In this document: positions 50,673 through 58,961 of the stretch, one piece after another
Position numbering within the stretch: position 1 is the first letter of the stretch
Layout: every line of letters begins with the position of its first letter
Origin: CAZDWZ01 sp964509425
GTDB lineage: Bacteria > Bdellovibrionota_C > UBA2361 > SZUA-149 > CAZDWZ01
NCBI GenBank assembly: GCA_964509425.1
Contig: CAZDWZ010000010.1
Span: 1 to 64,000, forward strand
Reading direction: 5' to 3'
Length of the DNA stretch: 64,000 bases
Made by a program: the position numbers and the translations under genes
Notes under the pieces: model-generated
Seen by the model: only the letters and a program-made list of their open reading frames with translations
Told to the model about the DNA's origin: nothing
Databases searched by the model: none

Positions 50673-52676
50673 ATGAAATTCTGGCGTCCTCTGTTTTTTC
50701 TATTGCTCTTTGCGTCTGCCGCGGCGGCTCAGGTTCCCGGAGACACTTCGGCTGGAATTCGCGGACGCATTGTCGATGTCTATGACGATCCGAAGTTTCG
50801 CAATCATTCGATCTTGCTCGAGAACTCTGCCGAATTTCCCCCGATCGATAATTGGCTTACGGGAGATCTCAACGGAGACGGAAGATCAGATATTGTCCTG
50901 GTGTCCTCGACCTCCCGGATCGTGTCTTTCCTCACTGACGGCGAAGCCGTTTTGCGGCGAATCGACGATGGGACGCTTTTTCCCGGAGAGCGAGCCCTCG
51001 CCGCCGGCGATGTCGATGCCGATGGCGCCGATGACCTCATTCTCTGGTCCGATCCGGAGCTGAAATTAAGAATCGGATACTCCAAGGGCGACGGTCATTT
51101 TCGCTTCGCCGAGCAGCTTCACCTTCCGAGTTTGGCTCATGTGAAAAGCGCTTTTGTTCAACCGCCCCGGGCCGGAGCGAACGCCGAAGTGGTCTTGAAT
51201 TCGCTCCCGGATTTCGGAGTTCACGCGCTTCGAAATGGAATCCCCGAGCCGCTCGAGTATCTTGTTCCCAACGATGCCGGTCAGCCGATGAGCGATTTTT
51301 ACAATCCTGTTTTTACCGACATCAACGGAGACGGAAGAGTCGATGTGCTCACGTTGCTAAACGGATGGTGGTTCGCCACTGGTATTGCTCCGGAATCCCG
51401 CATTTTCGTGGTGACGCCGAGCGAGCTGATCTCCGCCGGGATGATTCCGGTGCAGATGAACGGAGATCATCGAACCGATTTTCTTTTTCACTCATTGGGG
51501 CCGCTTCCATTTTGGTTTGCCGTCTATTCTCGAGGGGACAACGGACTGGAAGTGCCCATCGCTTCGCCGTTTCCAAGACCAATCGGCCTGAACGCCGTCC
51601 GGAGCGGTGATTTCAATGGAGATGGTTACTCAGACCTGGTCTCCGCTCTACGCCGGCGAGAGACCGCTGAGCTGGAAATCATCTTTGCGATGCGTATTCC
51701 TCCGCGTGGGATCGGCGGTGTGCGAATGAGGCTTGAAGCATCGGGGAGAGTTACGGAGACTGATGCCGATGGCAACTTCTTTATCCCCGGCGATTCGTTT
51801 GCAGGAGAAATCTTACGCCCCGAGAAAGCGGAGTTTGCTTTTGAACCGGCTTTTCGCGTGCTCTCGTCATCTGCGGCCTCGAAAAGAAACGTTGCCTTCG
51901 CAGGGGCTGATGTCTCCGAGAAGGGAAAATATATCGGAAGAGAACATCCCCTTGTTGGAGATCCGGATGGTCCCCGAATATGCCTGGGATACAAACCGCT
52001 GGGCCCGAGCCGAGAGGGCGGAATTACCCCGTACTCGCATTTGGAGCGGATCAAGTGGCTCGGCACTTATTCATTCTGTCCCGAAGGATATGCGGTGTTT
52101 GGCGTCGCGCGCATAAAGAGAGGGTATGACGGAAAGCTTTTGAGAAGCGCCCAAGGGCGGTGCTGTGCGCTGCCCTCGAAGGATATTCTGACGAAGGAAT
52201 CGACGTTCGAGAAGTCGCAGTGTCCTGAAGGAGCAATTTTGACCGGGTTTATCGATCGCGAGAAACATCTATCGGATGGTCCGGAAATCCGCTGCACGAA
52301 GATCAATTCTTCCCGCTATCGATTGGGGGAGCCTGAGCCTGGGGTGTTCTGGGGCGCGGCCTTTGGAATGCGATCGGAGCGGAATCGCAGCACGCTGCTC
52401 AAGATCCCTGTCGCCTTTCGCGAAGGTGCAACGCGCGAGTCGTTTCGCGGAAGAAATCTCTCCGGATGTTTCGGCGGAGCGAATGCGAGCATTATGACGA
52501 GTATCGCTGGCAGAAGTTGTCGTGAGCATTCCGTCCGTCAGCTGCTCTACACCGGAGAACGCGCCGGAGATCCTCCAGCAGGAACTCCGGTGCAGATTTT
52601 TCCTGATTGCGAACGGATCGGAAACGCCTACGATCCGAGGAGCGGGTGCTATCGCAAGGAGAAGCGAGTTTTCTGA
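50673..52676 (+). CDS. Secreted FG-GAP/VCBS-repeat protein ending in the Cys-rich family domain
   Basis: A 667-residue protein with a signal peptide (MKFWRPLFFLLLFASAAAAQ). Five FG-GAP-type calcium-binding repeats follow: DLNGDGRSDIVLV, GDVDADGADDLILW, DINGDGRVDVLTL, MNGDHRTDFLFHS and GDFNGDGYSDLVSAL. These form a beta-propeller as in integrin-like surface proteins. A short beta domain (MRLEASGRVTETDADGNFFI) leads to the C-terminal Cys-rich domain (from about 430): ICLGYKPLGP, SFCPEGYAVFG, CCALPSKDIL, CPEGAILTGF, IRCTKINSSRYRLG and GCFGGANASI. This is the third copy of the domain in the window and the only one fused to a propeller. It probably acts at the cell surface. Confidence 0.8.
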   Translation: MKFWRPLFFLLLFASAAAAQVPGDTSAGIRGRIVDVYDDPKFRNHSILLENSAEFPPIDNWLTGDLNGDGRSDIVLVSSTSRIVSFLTDGEAVLRRIDDGTLFPGERALAAGDVDADGADDLILWSDPELKLRIGYSKGDGHFRFAEQLHLPSLAHVKSAFVQPPRAGANAEVVLNSLPDFGVHALRNGIPEPLEYLVPNDAGQPMSDFYNPVFTDINGDGRVDVLTLLNGWWFATGIAPESRIFVVTPSELISAGMIPVQMNGDHRTDFLFHSLGPLPFWFAVYSRGDNGLEVPIASPFPRPIGLNAVRSGDFNGDGYSDLVSALRRRETAELEIIFAMRIPPRGIGGVRMRLEASGRVTETDADGNFFIPGDSFAGEILRPEKAEFAFEPAFRVLSSSAASKRNVAFAGADVSEKGKYIGREHPLVGDPDGPRICLGYKPLGPSREGGITPYSHLERIKWLGTYSFCPEGYAVFGVARIKRGYDGKLLRSAQGRCCALPSKDILTKESTFEKSQCPEGAILTGFIDREKHLSDGPEIRCTKINSSRYRLGEPEPGVFWGAAFGMRSERNRSTLLKIPVAFREGATRESFRGRNLSGCFGGANASIMTSIAGRSCREHSVRQLLYTGERAGDPPAGTPVQIFPDCERIGNAYDPRSGCYRKEKRVF

Positions 52677-52701
52677 TGTCCTCCGTCGACGCTGATTAAA
52701 C

Positions 52702-52732
52702 TGCGACCGGTGCGACCGGTGCGACCGGCGCG
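52702..52732. repeat. 9-base minisatellite (GCGACCGGT)n, intergenic copy
   Basis: Three units of GCGACCGGT/GCGACCGGC lie 26 bases after a stop codon, outside any supported gene. They are the same unit as the Ala-Pro-Val coding repeats at 42613 and 60930. Confidence 0.75.
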
Positions 52733-52901
52733 CCTTCGCGGCGCTCTCGCTGGGAATGTGGCTGCAGGAACTCGGCACCCGGCGGATGGCATGCCCAACA
52801 TCCCTCGCGTGTTTCTGTGATTTTACACTTCTCCGGCGCCGCTTTTCTGAAGCACCGCGCGGTGTACTGCTCCTCCATAGCAGTAACCCTTTAGGGAAAG
52901 A

Positions 52902-52928
52902 GGAAACGGGGGGACCAATCCCGTTTCC
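52902..52928 (-). terminator. Terminator hairpin of the 52943 gene
   Basis: GGAAACGGG (52902-52910) pairs with CCCGTTTCC (52920-52928). It lies 15 bases beyond the minus-strand stop codon. Confidence 0.65.
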
Positions 52929-52942
52929 TCCGATGACCTCCG

Positions 52943-54985
52943 TTACTTCTTCTTTTTCTTCTTCCGGTTCGCGGCGTTCCGAGCGACCCGGCGGCGTTCG
53001 ATCATTTGCGCCGTTTCGGCCTCATCCAGCTCGTTGATCGGCGGCGCGGGCTTCCGTTCCCCGGCTCGATCCTTGATCAGGATGTTATCGATCAAGACGG
53101 CACGAACGTAGAAGGGAAGCAGCCGGCTTGCGACCTCCGCAAGCGACATCGGCTGCCCGAAGCTCCCGCCGTCGAATGCGAAGCGGACATGACGGCCGGA
53201 GCGGAGCGACTGCACCGCCGTCCCGAGCGTTTCGCTGCCCATCTCGATCACCACACCATCCTCGCGGAGCAGGCGGGCCATCGTCCAGGAGCCTTCAGCG
53301 AACGACATCAGCTTGTCCGCCGGGATGAGCTTGACTGCTTGGCTCACCTTCGTCTCGTCGCTCGTCCAGCGCGGCAGCAGCCAAGCCGCGATGAACGCCG
53401 AGGCGACATTCGCGTTCGCCTCGATGTATTCGGCGGACTCGCAGACTTCGACGCTGAGGCGGCCGGTCCGGAAGCGCTTCGCCGCCTTCGCAGTAAGCTT
53501 GCCCGCGACGTCCGCCGGGAGGAACTGTTCGAGGAAAGCGGTGGCCAGCCCGCGTTCGAAGAACCCCGCGGACGACGCAGACGCACCGATACCGAGGCGG
53601 TGCATGTCGATGAGGTAGCGAACGCCCAGCGACCCGAGCTGATGCCAGCCTTGCACTCGGGTGAAGTCGCCGTAGTCGAGTTGGCTGCCCGAAGTCGTCA
53701 GGTTGTCGTCCGTGTTCCTATCGGCCCAGGGCACGAAGCCGGTTTCCAGACCGACCTTGCAGGTCGCCCCGAAGTGCCGGAACATCTCCATGAGCCTGCT
53801 CACGCGGAGGTTCGGCGTGACCTCGGTGAGGCCCGGTTGCTCGGCGCGGATCAGGGCATCCAGGTTGCCCTTCACCTGATCCTTGGCGTCGGTCGCGACA
53901 CTGAGGCGAACCGGCCTGGTGATGACCTCCGTGCGAACGGTGCTGCCGGTCGGATCCCACGTTTCGCAGACGACGAAGAGCGGGGTGCGATACCCGCTCA
54001 CGGCACCGATGACGCGGTTCAGCTCCGCCGGGTCGAGGAGCCGCGCGACGTTCGTCGTGGTCCGTCCGAGGACGATACCGCGGCCGCGCATCTCGCGCTC
54101 CACGCTGATCCCGGCCGCCGGGTCCGTTTCCCCTCCGATGGGAACGTCGGACGCGGGCTGGTGCGGCAGGTCGAAGACACCGGAGTGCCCCGCGTAAGCC
54201 GGACGCTGCGACGCGCAGCCATGCGGGAGACGGTCCAAGTCTCCGCCGCGGATCAGCACATCGCTCGCCGAGAGCGGTTGCGGCCGCCGGTCCAGCGAGA
54301 TGACGGTGTGGAACAGATATCGGGGCACGCCGACGCCCTTATACTGCCACGCCAGCGGTCCCTGATATTCGGGGCAGTCGATCCCGATCCCGCGCTTCGT
54401 CGGAAAGAAGCAGGAGCGGTTCCCTTGCATCAGGGTGACGTAGCGCAGGAAGTCGCCATCCCGCTTCATCCATCGGAGGCCGAGCGCGGCGAGATCTTCC
54501 TCGCTGAGCGCGCGACCGTTCGCGTAGATGTCGCCGACGAACGGGACGATGACTCGCCCCGGCGGGGAACGGAACAGCGGGAACGGGTCCTCCGCGAGCC
54601 CGAAGTCCGCCGCCGGCAGCTCGAGGAAACGGACCTCGATGAGCTGAGCCGGCTCGAAGTGCGGGGCCGCCATCGGCCGGTAGACACCGCCGTCACCGAT
54701 CACCACGCCCTGGTTGCCCGCGAGGGCGAAGGCGCGGATTTCGGCGGAGGTCGGCATCAGGTCCGGGCGGCTGAACGGGAGATCGTCCACGTCGGTCGTG
54801 AGCGTCGGCACCCCTTCGTTCTGCAGGCGGAAGTCATCCTTCGTGCCGCCCAGGAACCAGCGGTCGGCGGGCATCGTCGCCCACACGACGCCGTTCTCGT
54901 TTTGGTAGACGGCACCGAGCGCGGTGAGGTCGGCGGTGACATCGCGGCGGCGGATCAGCGAGACAAAGCTGTACTGGTCAGGCAT
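52943..54985 (-). CDS. Large G+C-rich orphan protein
   Basis: The ATG at 54985 (MPDQYSFVSLIRRRDVTADL) follows GGAGGG and gives about 680 residues. It has no signal or TM segment. Recognisable stretches are VRFLELPAADFGLAEDPFPL, GCASQRPAYAGHSGVFDLPH, VGLETGFVPWADRNTDDNL and TTSGSQLDYGDFTRVQGWHQ. The last recalls the NTDN…DYGPF segment of SelO/YdiU-type pseudokinases and MchC-like proteins, but I see no complete kinase motif set, so this is only a hint. The C-terminus is basic, ending in a run of Lys. The G+C-rich codon use makes a 728-residue frame on the other strand, which I reject. The gene is bounded by hairpins on both sides. Confidence 0.65.
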   Translation of the reverse strand: MPDQYSFVSLIRRRDVTADLTALGAVYQNENGVVWATMPADRWFLGGTKDDFRLQNEGVPTLTTDVDDLPFSRPDLMPTSAEIRAFALAGNQGVVIGDGGVYRPMAAPHFEPAQLIEVRFLELPAADFGLAEDPFPLFRSPPGRVIVPFVGDIYANGRALSEEDLAALGLRWMKRDGDFLRYVTLMQGNRSCFFPTKRGIGIDCPEYQGPLAWQYKGVGVPRYLFHTVISLDRRPQPLSASDVLIRGGDLDRLPHGCASQRPAYAGHSGVFDLPHQPASDVPIGGETDPAAGISVEREMRGRGIVLGRTTTNVARLLDPAELNRVIGAVSGYRTPLFVVCETWDPTGSTVRTEVITRPVRLSVATDAKDQVKGNLDALIRAEQPGLTEVTPNLRVSRLMEMFRHFGATCKVGLETGFVPWADRNTDDNLTTSGSQLDYGDFTRVQGWHQLGSLGVRYLIDMHRLGIGASASSAGFFERGLATAFLEQFLPADVAGKLTAKAAKRFRTGRLSVEVCESAEYIEANANVASAFIAAWLLPRWTSDETKVSQAVKLIPADKLMSFAEGSWTMARLLREDGVVIEMGSETLGTAVQSLRSGRHVRFAFDGGSFGQPMSLAEVASRLLPFYVRAVLIDNILIKDRAGERKPAPPINELDEAETAQMIERRRVARNAANRKKKKKK

Positions 54986-54989
54986 CGAA

Positions 54990-55106
54990 CTCAACCCTCC
55001 AATTCCGGAGCTTTCGTGAGCTTCCCTGGTGATCTCAGCGGCCGAAGCCGCTCGGGTACTTCCCGTTCCGCTGCTCTTCGGATCGAGCAGCCGAACGGGA
55101 AGTACC
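54990..55106 (-). promoter_or_regulatory. Leader of the 52943-54985 gene
   Basis: GGTACTTCCCGTTC (55055-55068) pairs perfectly with GAACGGGAAGTACC (55093-55106) around an inner GCTGCTC / GAGCAGC stem. Between it and the gene, the transcript reads GCTCCGGAATTGGAGGGTT, where CTCC can pair with the Shine-Dalgarno GGAG. This is the same arrangement as before the 24120, 28889 and 30056 genes. Confidence 0.6.
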
Positions 55107-55683
55107 GAGTTCGAGAATGTCGAGAATATCCTTTTAAAAAATTATTATTGAGGAGCAATACACCGCACGGTCCGCACGAACGCGGAGGGTGAAGTGTGAG
55201 TAGATGTCTCTCGTTCGTTCTTGGAAAGAGCAAAGTTGAGTCCTAAACATTATGGGCGGAGCACGAGAGTGATGCTGAAAAACACATTGCAAAAGTGTGC
55301 TCGTCCGCTGCTTTTTTGAAGTGGCAGGAGATTCTTGCGGTGTTCATCGCAATTTCTTGGGAACATCTTAGGAATGATTGCAGAATAAAAACTGCCGATG
55401 AAAATCGGACAGCGCCGGGTTGCGAACTTCTAACAATTTGCTAGCGTGGATTCACGATCTCGAATCGCTCGATGGCTGTCTGCAGGTCGACGGCATCTTG
55501 CCAGGTTCTTGACCACCGAGTGGAAAACCCCCTCGCTGCAGCCCTGTTCTTCTCCATGTCGTCCGTGAAGAATCGAGCAGGCATAAAAATCTGCTTTCAT
55601 GTAAAGACTTTCCACACCCTCAAAGGTTCGCCATTCGCTCCGGGCACGGGAGAGGGGCGCTGAATACGCTTGCGGGAGAACCC
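55107..55683. other. Intergenic region, no gene supported
   Basis: About 580 bases with short frames only. The promoters of the divergent genes at 54985 and 55684 should lie here. No repeat or strong structure is seen. Confidence 0.4.
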
Positions 55684-56145
55684 ATGAAGAAAAAAAACTC
55701 GTTCCTCGCCGTTCTTTGCATTTCGTGTTCCGCGATTCTGTCGTCCGCCGGCTGCTCCAAAGCAGGAAAGACAGAGCCGATGCATGAGCAGCTAAGCCGC
55801 GGTGTCCCGCGCGAAATTGCCACCGGAGTGCTTGAGCAATTCGACGCGAACCACGATGACAAGCTGAACCGAGTCGAATATACGCGGGCGACTTTGGCGA
55901 TCTTCGAATCGCTCGATAAAAACCATGATGACACGCTGGTTGGCGCAGAAGTGGCCGGGTTTTTGAAGAACACCGAGTTTGGCCAAGCTGATAAAAACGC
56001 AGATGCGGAGCTCACCGTGAACGAAGCGATGCAGCATCAGTCCACGGCGTTTGACGAAAAGGATCTCAATAAAAATGGCTTCCTCGAGATCGGCGAAATT
56101 GAAAAATCAATAGAAAAGAAGCAGCACGCACAGGTTTCCCGCTGA
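55684..56145 (+). CDS. EF-hand calcium-binding lipoprotein
   Basis: A 153-residue lipoprotein starting MKKKNSFLAVLCISCSAILS, with lipobox SSAGC near residue 23. Four EF-hand-type loops follow: DANHDDKLNRVEY, DKNHDDTLVGAEV, DKNADAELTVNEA and DLNKNGFLEIGEI. All start with Asp and end with Glu or Gln-like positions suitable for calcium. It is presumably anchored in the outer or inner membrane and senses or buffers calcium in the periplasm. The next lipoprotein gene starts nine bases downstream in the same direction, so the two are co-transcribed. Confidence 0.85.
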   Translation: MKKKNSFLAVLCISCSAILSSAGCSKAGKTEPMHEQLSRGVPREIATGVLEQFDANHDDKLNRVEYTRATLAIFESLDKNHDDTLVGAEVAGFLKNTEFGQADKNADAELTVNEAMQHQSTAFDEKDLNKNGFLEIGEIEKSIEKKQHAQVSR

Positions 56146-56153
56146 GAGGGCGT

Positions 56154-56915
56154 ATGATGCGCTTTTTGTTTCTCCTTCTCTTTTTTTCGGGCTGTTCTCT
56201 CCTGGGCGGAGAAGATGCGCCGCCACCACCTCAGAAGCTCACGAAGTTTCTTGAGCACCCCGAGCTCTGTAAACCTCGTCGTGAGCGATTTCCCTTCATG
56301 GTGGTCTGGACCGTCGATGAAGCGAAGTTTCTCGCCGCAAAGGAACGGAACAAAAAGATCGCGGTTCTTCCGGTAGACCTTTCGTATTTCGAAATCGAGG
56401 ACGACTCCGCGCCGATAGAAGACAGGGCTGAAATAGCCGAATACATGAGGGGGCAATTCCATGAAGCACTCCAATCAGAGCATATGCGCGAGTTTGCGGT
56501 GGTCGACAACGAGGGTCCGGGGACTTTCGTCGTCAAGCTTGCGCTGATTAAACTTGGCCGGACGGCGGTGTTGGGAAATATCGCGTCTGATGTCGCCGGC
56601 TTCTTCATCCCGGGCTCACAAGTGGTTTCCACCGCGCTCTCAATGACGGGCGGAGCGGTGGTGAGGGAGTTCAGCAGCGGGAGGATTGCAATCGCGATGA
56701 AGTTTCTGGATGGCGAGAACAATGAGCTTCTCGGAGAATTTTTCGATGAGCGAGGCGATCGCTCTGCGCTTCTGGTGAACACCGGCGATTATTCGGAATA
56801 TGGAAATGCGAAGATAAATATCGATGATTGGTCCGAAGAATTCATCGAGCTTCTCAGCACTCCGCTCCAAACAAAAGTCGAAGGCCCTTCGAAGCTTGCC
56901 CTCTTTCTCTGGTAG
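56154..56915 (+). CDS. DUF3313-like lipoprotein
   Basis: A 253-residue lipoprotein starting MMRFLFLLLFFSGCSLLGG, with GAGAGG upstream and lipobox Cys near 14. After a Pro-rich linker it contains IAVLPVDLSYFEIEDDSAPI, AEYMRGQFHEALQSEHMREF and TFVVKLALIKLGRTAVLGNI. The central part is a hydrophobic GFFIPGSQVVSTALSMTGGA, and the C-terminus is DWSEEFIELLSTPLQ. The order 'VxPVDLxYF', helix, 'VVDxxGPGT' and a Gly-rich middle fits the DUF3313 family of envelope lipoproteins. Role unknown. It is second in the operon with the EF-hand lipoprotein. Confidence 0.75.
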   Translation: MMRFLFLLLFFSGCSLLGGEDAPPPPQKLTKFLEHPELCKPRRERFPFMVVWTVDEAKFLAAKERNKKIAVLPVDLSYFEIEDDSAPIEDRAEIAEYMRGQFHEALQSEHMREFAVVDNEGPGTFVVKLALIKLGRTAVLGNIASDVAGFFIPGSQVVSTALSMTGGAVVREFSSGRIAIAMKFLDGENNELLGEFFDERGDRSALLVNTGDYSEYGNAKINIDDWSEEFIELLSTPLQTKVEGPSKLALFLW

Positions 56916-57094
56916 ACGCCTCCGCCTGGCGATGTGATCTCCGTGATTTCCGGAAAGTCCGGAGCGGCGTCTAGTGGATTTCCGTAATTTGTAGAGCTCC
57001 CTCCCCTTTTCCTCTGATTTCGACCTATGCGCTGTAATCTTTCTCCCCTCTCGTCGACGGTGGTGGCATGGCTTTGTCGAGGTTTTGTTCGATC

Positions 57095-58015
57095 ATGAAA
57101 AAATCAAATTGTTCCTTTCGCGCTGGGGCTTGCGTGGCGATTATGGTTTGCGCGGCTCAACTCTTCTTCGGAAATTCTGCTTTTGCGAAAGATCCACATG
57201 CCGAGCTTTGCGAGTTCACCGAACTCTGTCAGGAATTCATCGAGCTCGACCGCGAAGTACACGAGGGCGAGCCGAATTATCATATTTGGCGGAGCTGCCA
57301 AGATTATGCGGAGCGCTTCCACCGATTTTGCGAGCAGCATTCGGATAAGCCGACTCGTACAGTCTCCGTTCAGTGCTCGGGATCGGACATCGGACATCAG
57401 CTCAACATGGTGCAGCTCTCAGACGGCACGTGGCAGTTTGTCGATACGGTAAATGGTGAGTTGAGATTCCCCGGACAGCCGTTCCCCGACCCGAACAATG
57501 TGCCTCAAGCTTCTATTTGCGAGGCGATCTTCAGAGAAGCGCCTTGCGACTGCAGCGTCAAAGAGATTTCCGAGTCGCCGAAACCGACCACGCTCTCGAC
57601 CATAAGCTGTGTGAAGCAGGTAGCGACGTTTGCACAAACCCATATCTTCGGCCCGTGGGAAAACCCCGGAACCGCGCTCAACGCCGCATGCAATAAATGC
57701 TGCAATGATCAGACCGCATATTTTTTTCAGGTGGCGGACGGACCGCAGGGAATCGAAGCCCGTCGGCTTGCCGATGAATATTTCAACGGCTGCACTGCCG
57801 AATGTAATGGAACCTTTCAAGGAAGGGACACCCGCACGTGGGGTTGGGACTCAGCCGACGCGTTCGGTTCGCAGTGCAACGCGTCGACGACTTTCTTCAG
57901 CGCGAGCTCTCGGTATGAGCAGTGCCGCGGCTGCTGCCTCGACGGAGCGTTGCAGAAGAAATACAATCAAGACAACGTCGCGAGCTGCCTGAGTTTCTGC
58001 GGCGATCCGAATTGA
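57095..58015 (+). CDS. Secreted Cys-rich protein with a transglutaminase-like catalytic pattern
   Basis: The ATG at 57095 starts a good signal peptide (MKKSNCSFRAGACVAIMVCA, cleavage near SAFAK); an ATG 27 bases earlier is also possible. The mature protein has WRSCQDYAERFHRFCEQH, then GHQLNMVQLSDGTWQFVDTV. Cys, His and Asp in this order, with GHxLNxVxLxDGxWxxVD around them, match the triad arrangement of transglutaminase-like (papain-fold) enzymes. Many further cysteines follow (ACNKCCNDQ, GCTAECNGTF, CRGCCLDGAL, CLSFCGD). It is probably an extracytoplasmic enzyme acting on peptides or amides. The assignment comes from motifs only. Confidence 0.7.
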   Translation: MKKSNCSFRAGACVAIMVCAAQLFFGNSAFAKDPHAELCEFTELCQEFIELDREVHEGEPNYHIWRSCQDYAERFHRFCEQHSDKPTRTVSVQCSGSDIGHQLNMVQLSDGTWQFVDTVNGELRFPGQPFPDPNNVPQASICEAIFREAPCDCSVKEISESPKPTTLSTISCVKQVATFAQTHIFGPWENPGTALNAACNKCCNDQTAYFFQVADGPQGIEARRLADEYFNGCTAECNGTFQGRDTRTWGWDSADAFGSQCNASTTFFSASSRYEQCRGCCLDGALQKKYNQDNVASCLSFCGDPN

Positions 58016-58092
58016 GCGCTGCGGAAAGTTTTGATTCCGCCATCACCGAGCGGGGGACTCGAACTTTGGAGTCCCCTTTCTCGTTTCCTCAC

Positions 58093-58731
58093 TCAGATGT
58101 TTACGATCTTCTTTTCGTCGAAAATTTTGATGTTCCAGAGCGCTTCTTCCCAACCATTGCCGCGGCGCGAAAACGATCTGACGCCGGGAACTTCGGCCAT
58201 TACCCGGTCGATGGGAACAAGGCAGCCGGTGGTTTTCCACCGGCGGCTGGAGCGACTGCTCGTCACGGTGCGCTCTTCAAAGCCGAGCTGATGCGCGAGA
58301 AACCACTCTCTGGTGTCAAACAGCGGAAGACAATAAATCTTTTTTGATTTCGGAAAGACGTAGAAATACCACTCCGCCGTGGAGCTGAGAAACGCGCCCG
58401 GAGATCGCCGTTCGACGTCGCTTACGGTTTCGAAGAAAAAATTCCCGGTGTCGCTGTGTTTGTCGGCTTTTACTTCCACCGACATCGCGCAGGTGCACGT
58501 CGCTGCCTGAACAAACCACAGCAGATCAAACCCAAGTTTTTGGAACTCGGTCTCGGCGGAAACGTCTTTTACCGCGACCGTTCGGTGCCAGGGCCCAGAA
58601 CGAGGATGAGGAATCGGCGAACGGAGCGCATGAAGGAGCTCCGAGGCAAGCAGTATCCCTTCCTGTCCGACACTCAATGACTGAAAGAAATTATGAAGTC
58701 CCATAGAGTGAAAAAACTCTCGAAGGCGCAT
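58093..58731 (-). CDS. Protein with a PD-(D/E)XK nuclease-like pattern
   Basis: A 212-residue protein. The start is uncertain between 58731 and the ATG at 58704 (MGLHNFFQSLSVGQEGILLA). It contains FQKLGFDLLWFVQ, CAMSVEVKADKHSDTGNFFF, ETVSDVERRSPGAFLSSTAE and WYFYVFPKSKKIYCLPL. The Asp followed by a beta-strand E-V-K, the TGNFFFE motif and AEWYFYVF match a group of phage-type PD-(D/E)XK proteins known to me. In those, the text reads 'EVKxDxxxxTGNxxxE…ADxWxY'. It may be a nuclease or resolvase-like enzyme. No modification partner is adjacent. The assignment is tentative. Confidence 0.6.
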   Translation of the reverse strand: MRLREFFHSMGLHNFFQSLSVGQEGILLASELLHALRSPIPHPRSGPWHRTVAVKDVSAETEFQKLGFDLLWFVQAATCTCAMSVEVKADKHSDTGNFFFETVSDVERRSPGAFLSSTAEWYFYVFPKSKKIYCLPLFDTREWFLAHQLGFEERTVTSSRSSRRWKTTGCLVPIDRVMAEVPGVRSFSRRGNGWEEALWNIKIFDEKKIVNI

Positions 58732-58961
58732 CCCGCTATCGGCCCTAAGATTTCATAGAGGTTCTCGCCTGGCCGGTCCAGAACAAAGTCGGGAGGCTAT
58801 CCGAGCGCGCTTACGTGAGAAAATCCACCGCCCGATGAGAATGCAAAAACATGCGAAGTTTCGCCGATCTGGAATTGATCAAGAATCCACACGACGGCGT
58901 GAAGCCCGATTTGCGTCCTTTGGACATAAATTTAGCAGACACTTATTTCCGCGAGGTTCCT

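Noticed and set aside
53006..55192. A 728-residue open frame on the plus strand opposite the 52943-54985 gene
   Set aside because: It is Arg/Glu/His-rich with no domain pattern or ribosome binding site. G+C-rich codon use on the other strand keeps this frame open by chance.
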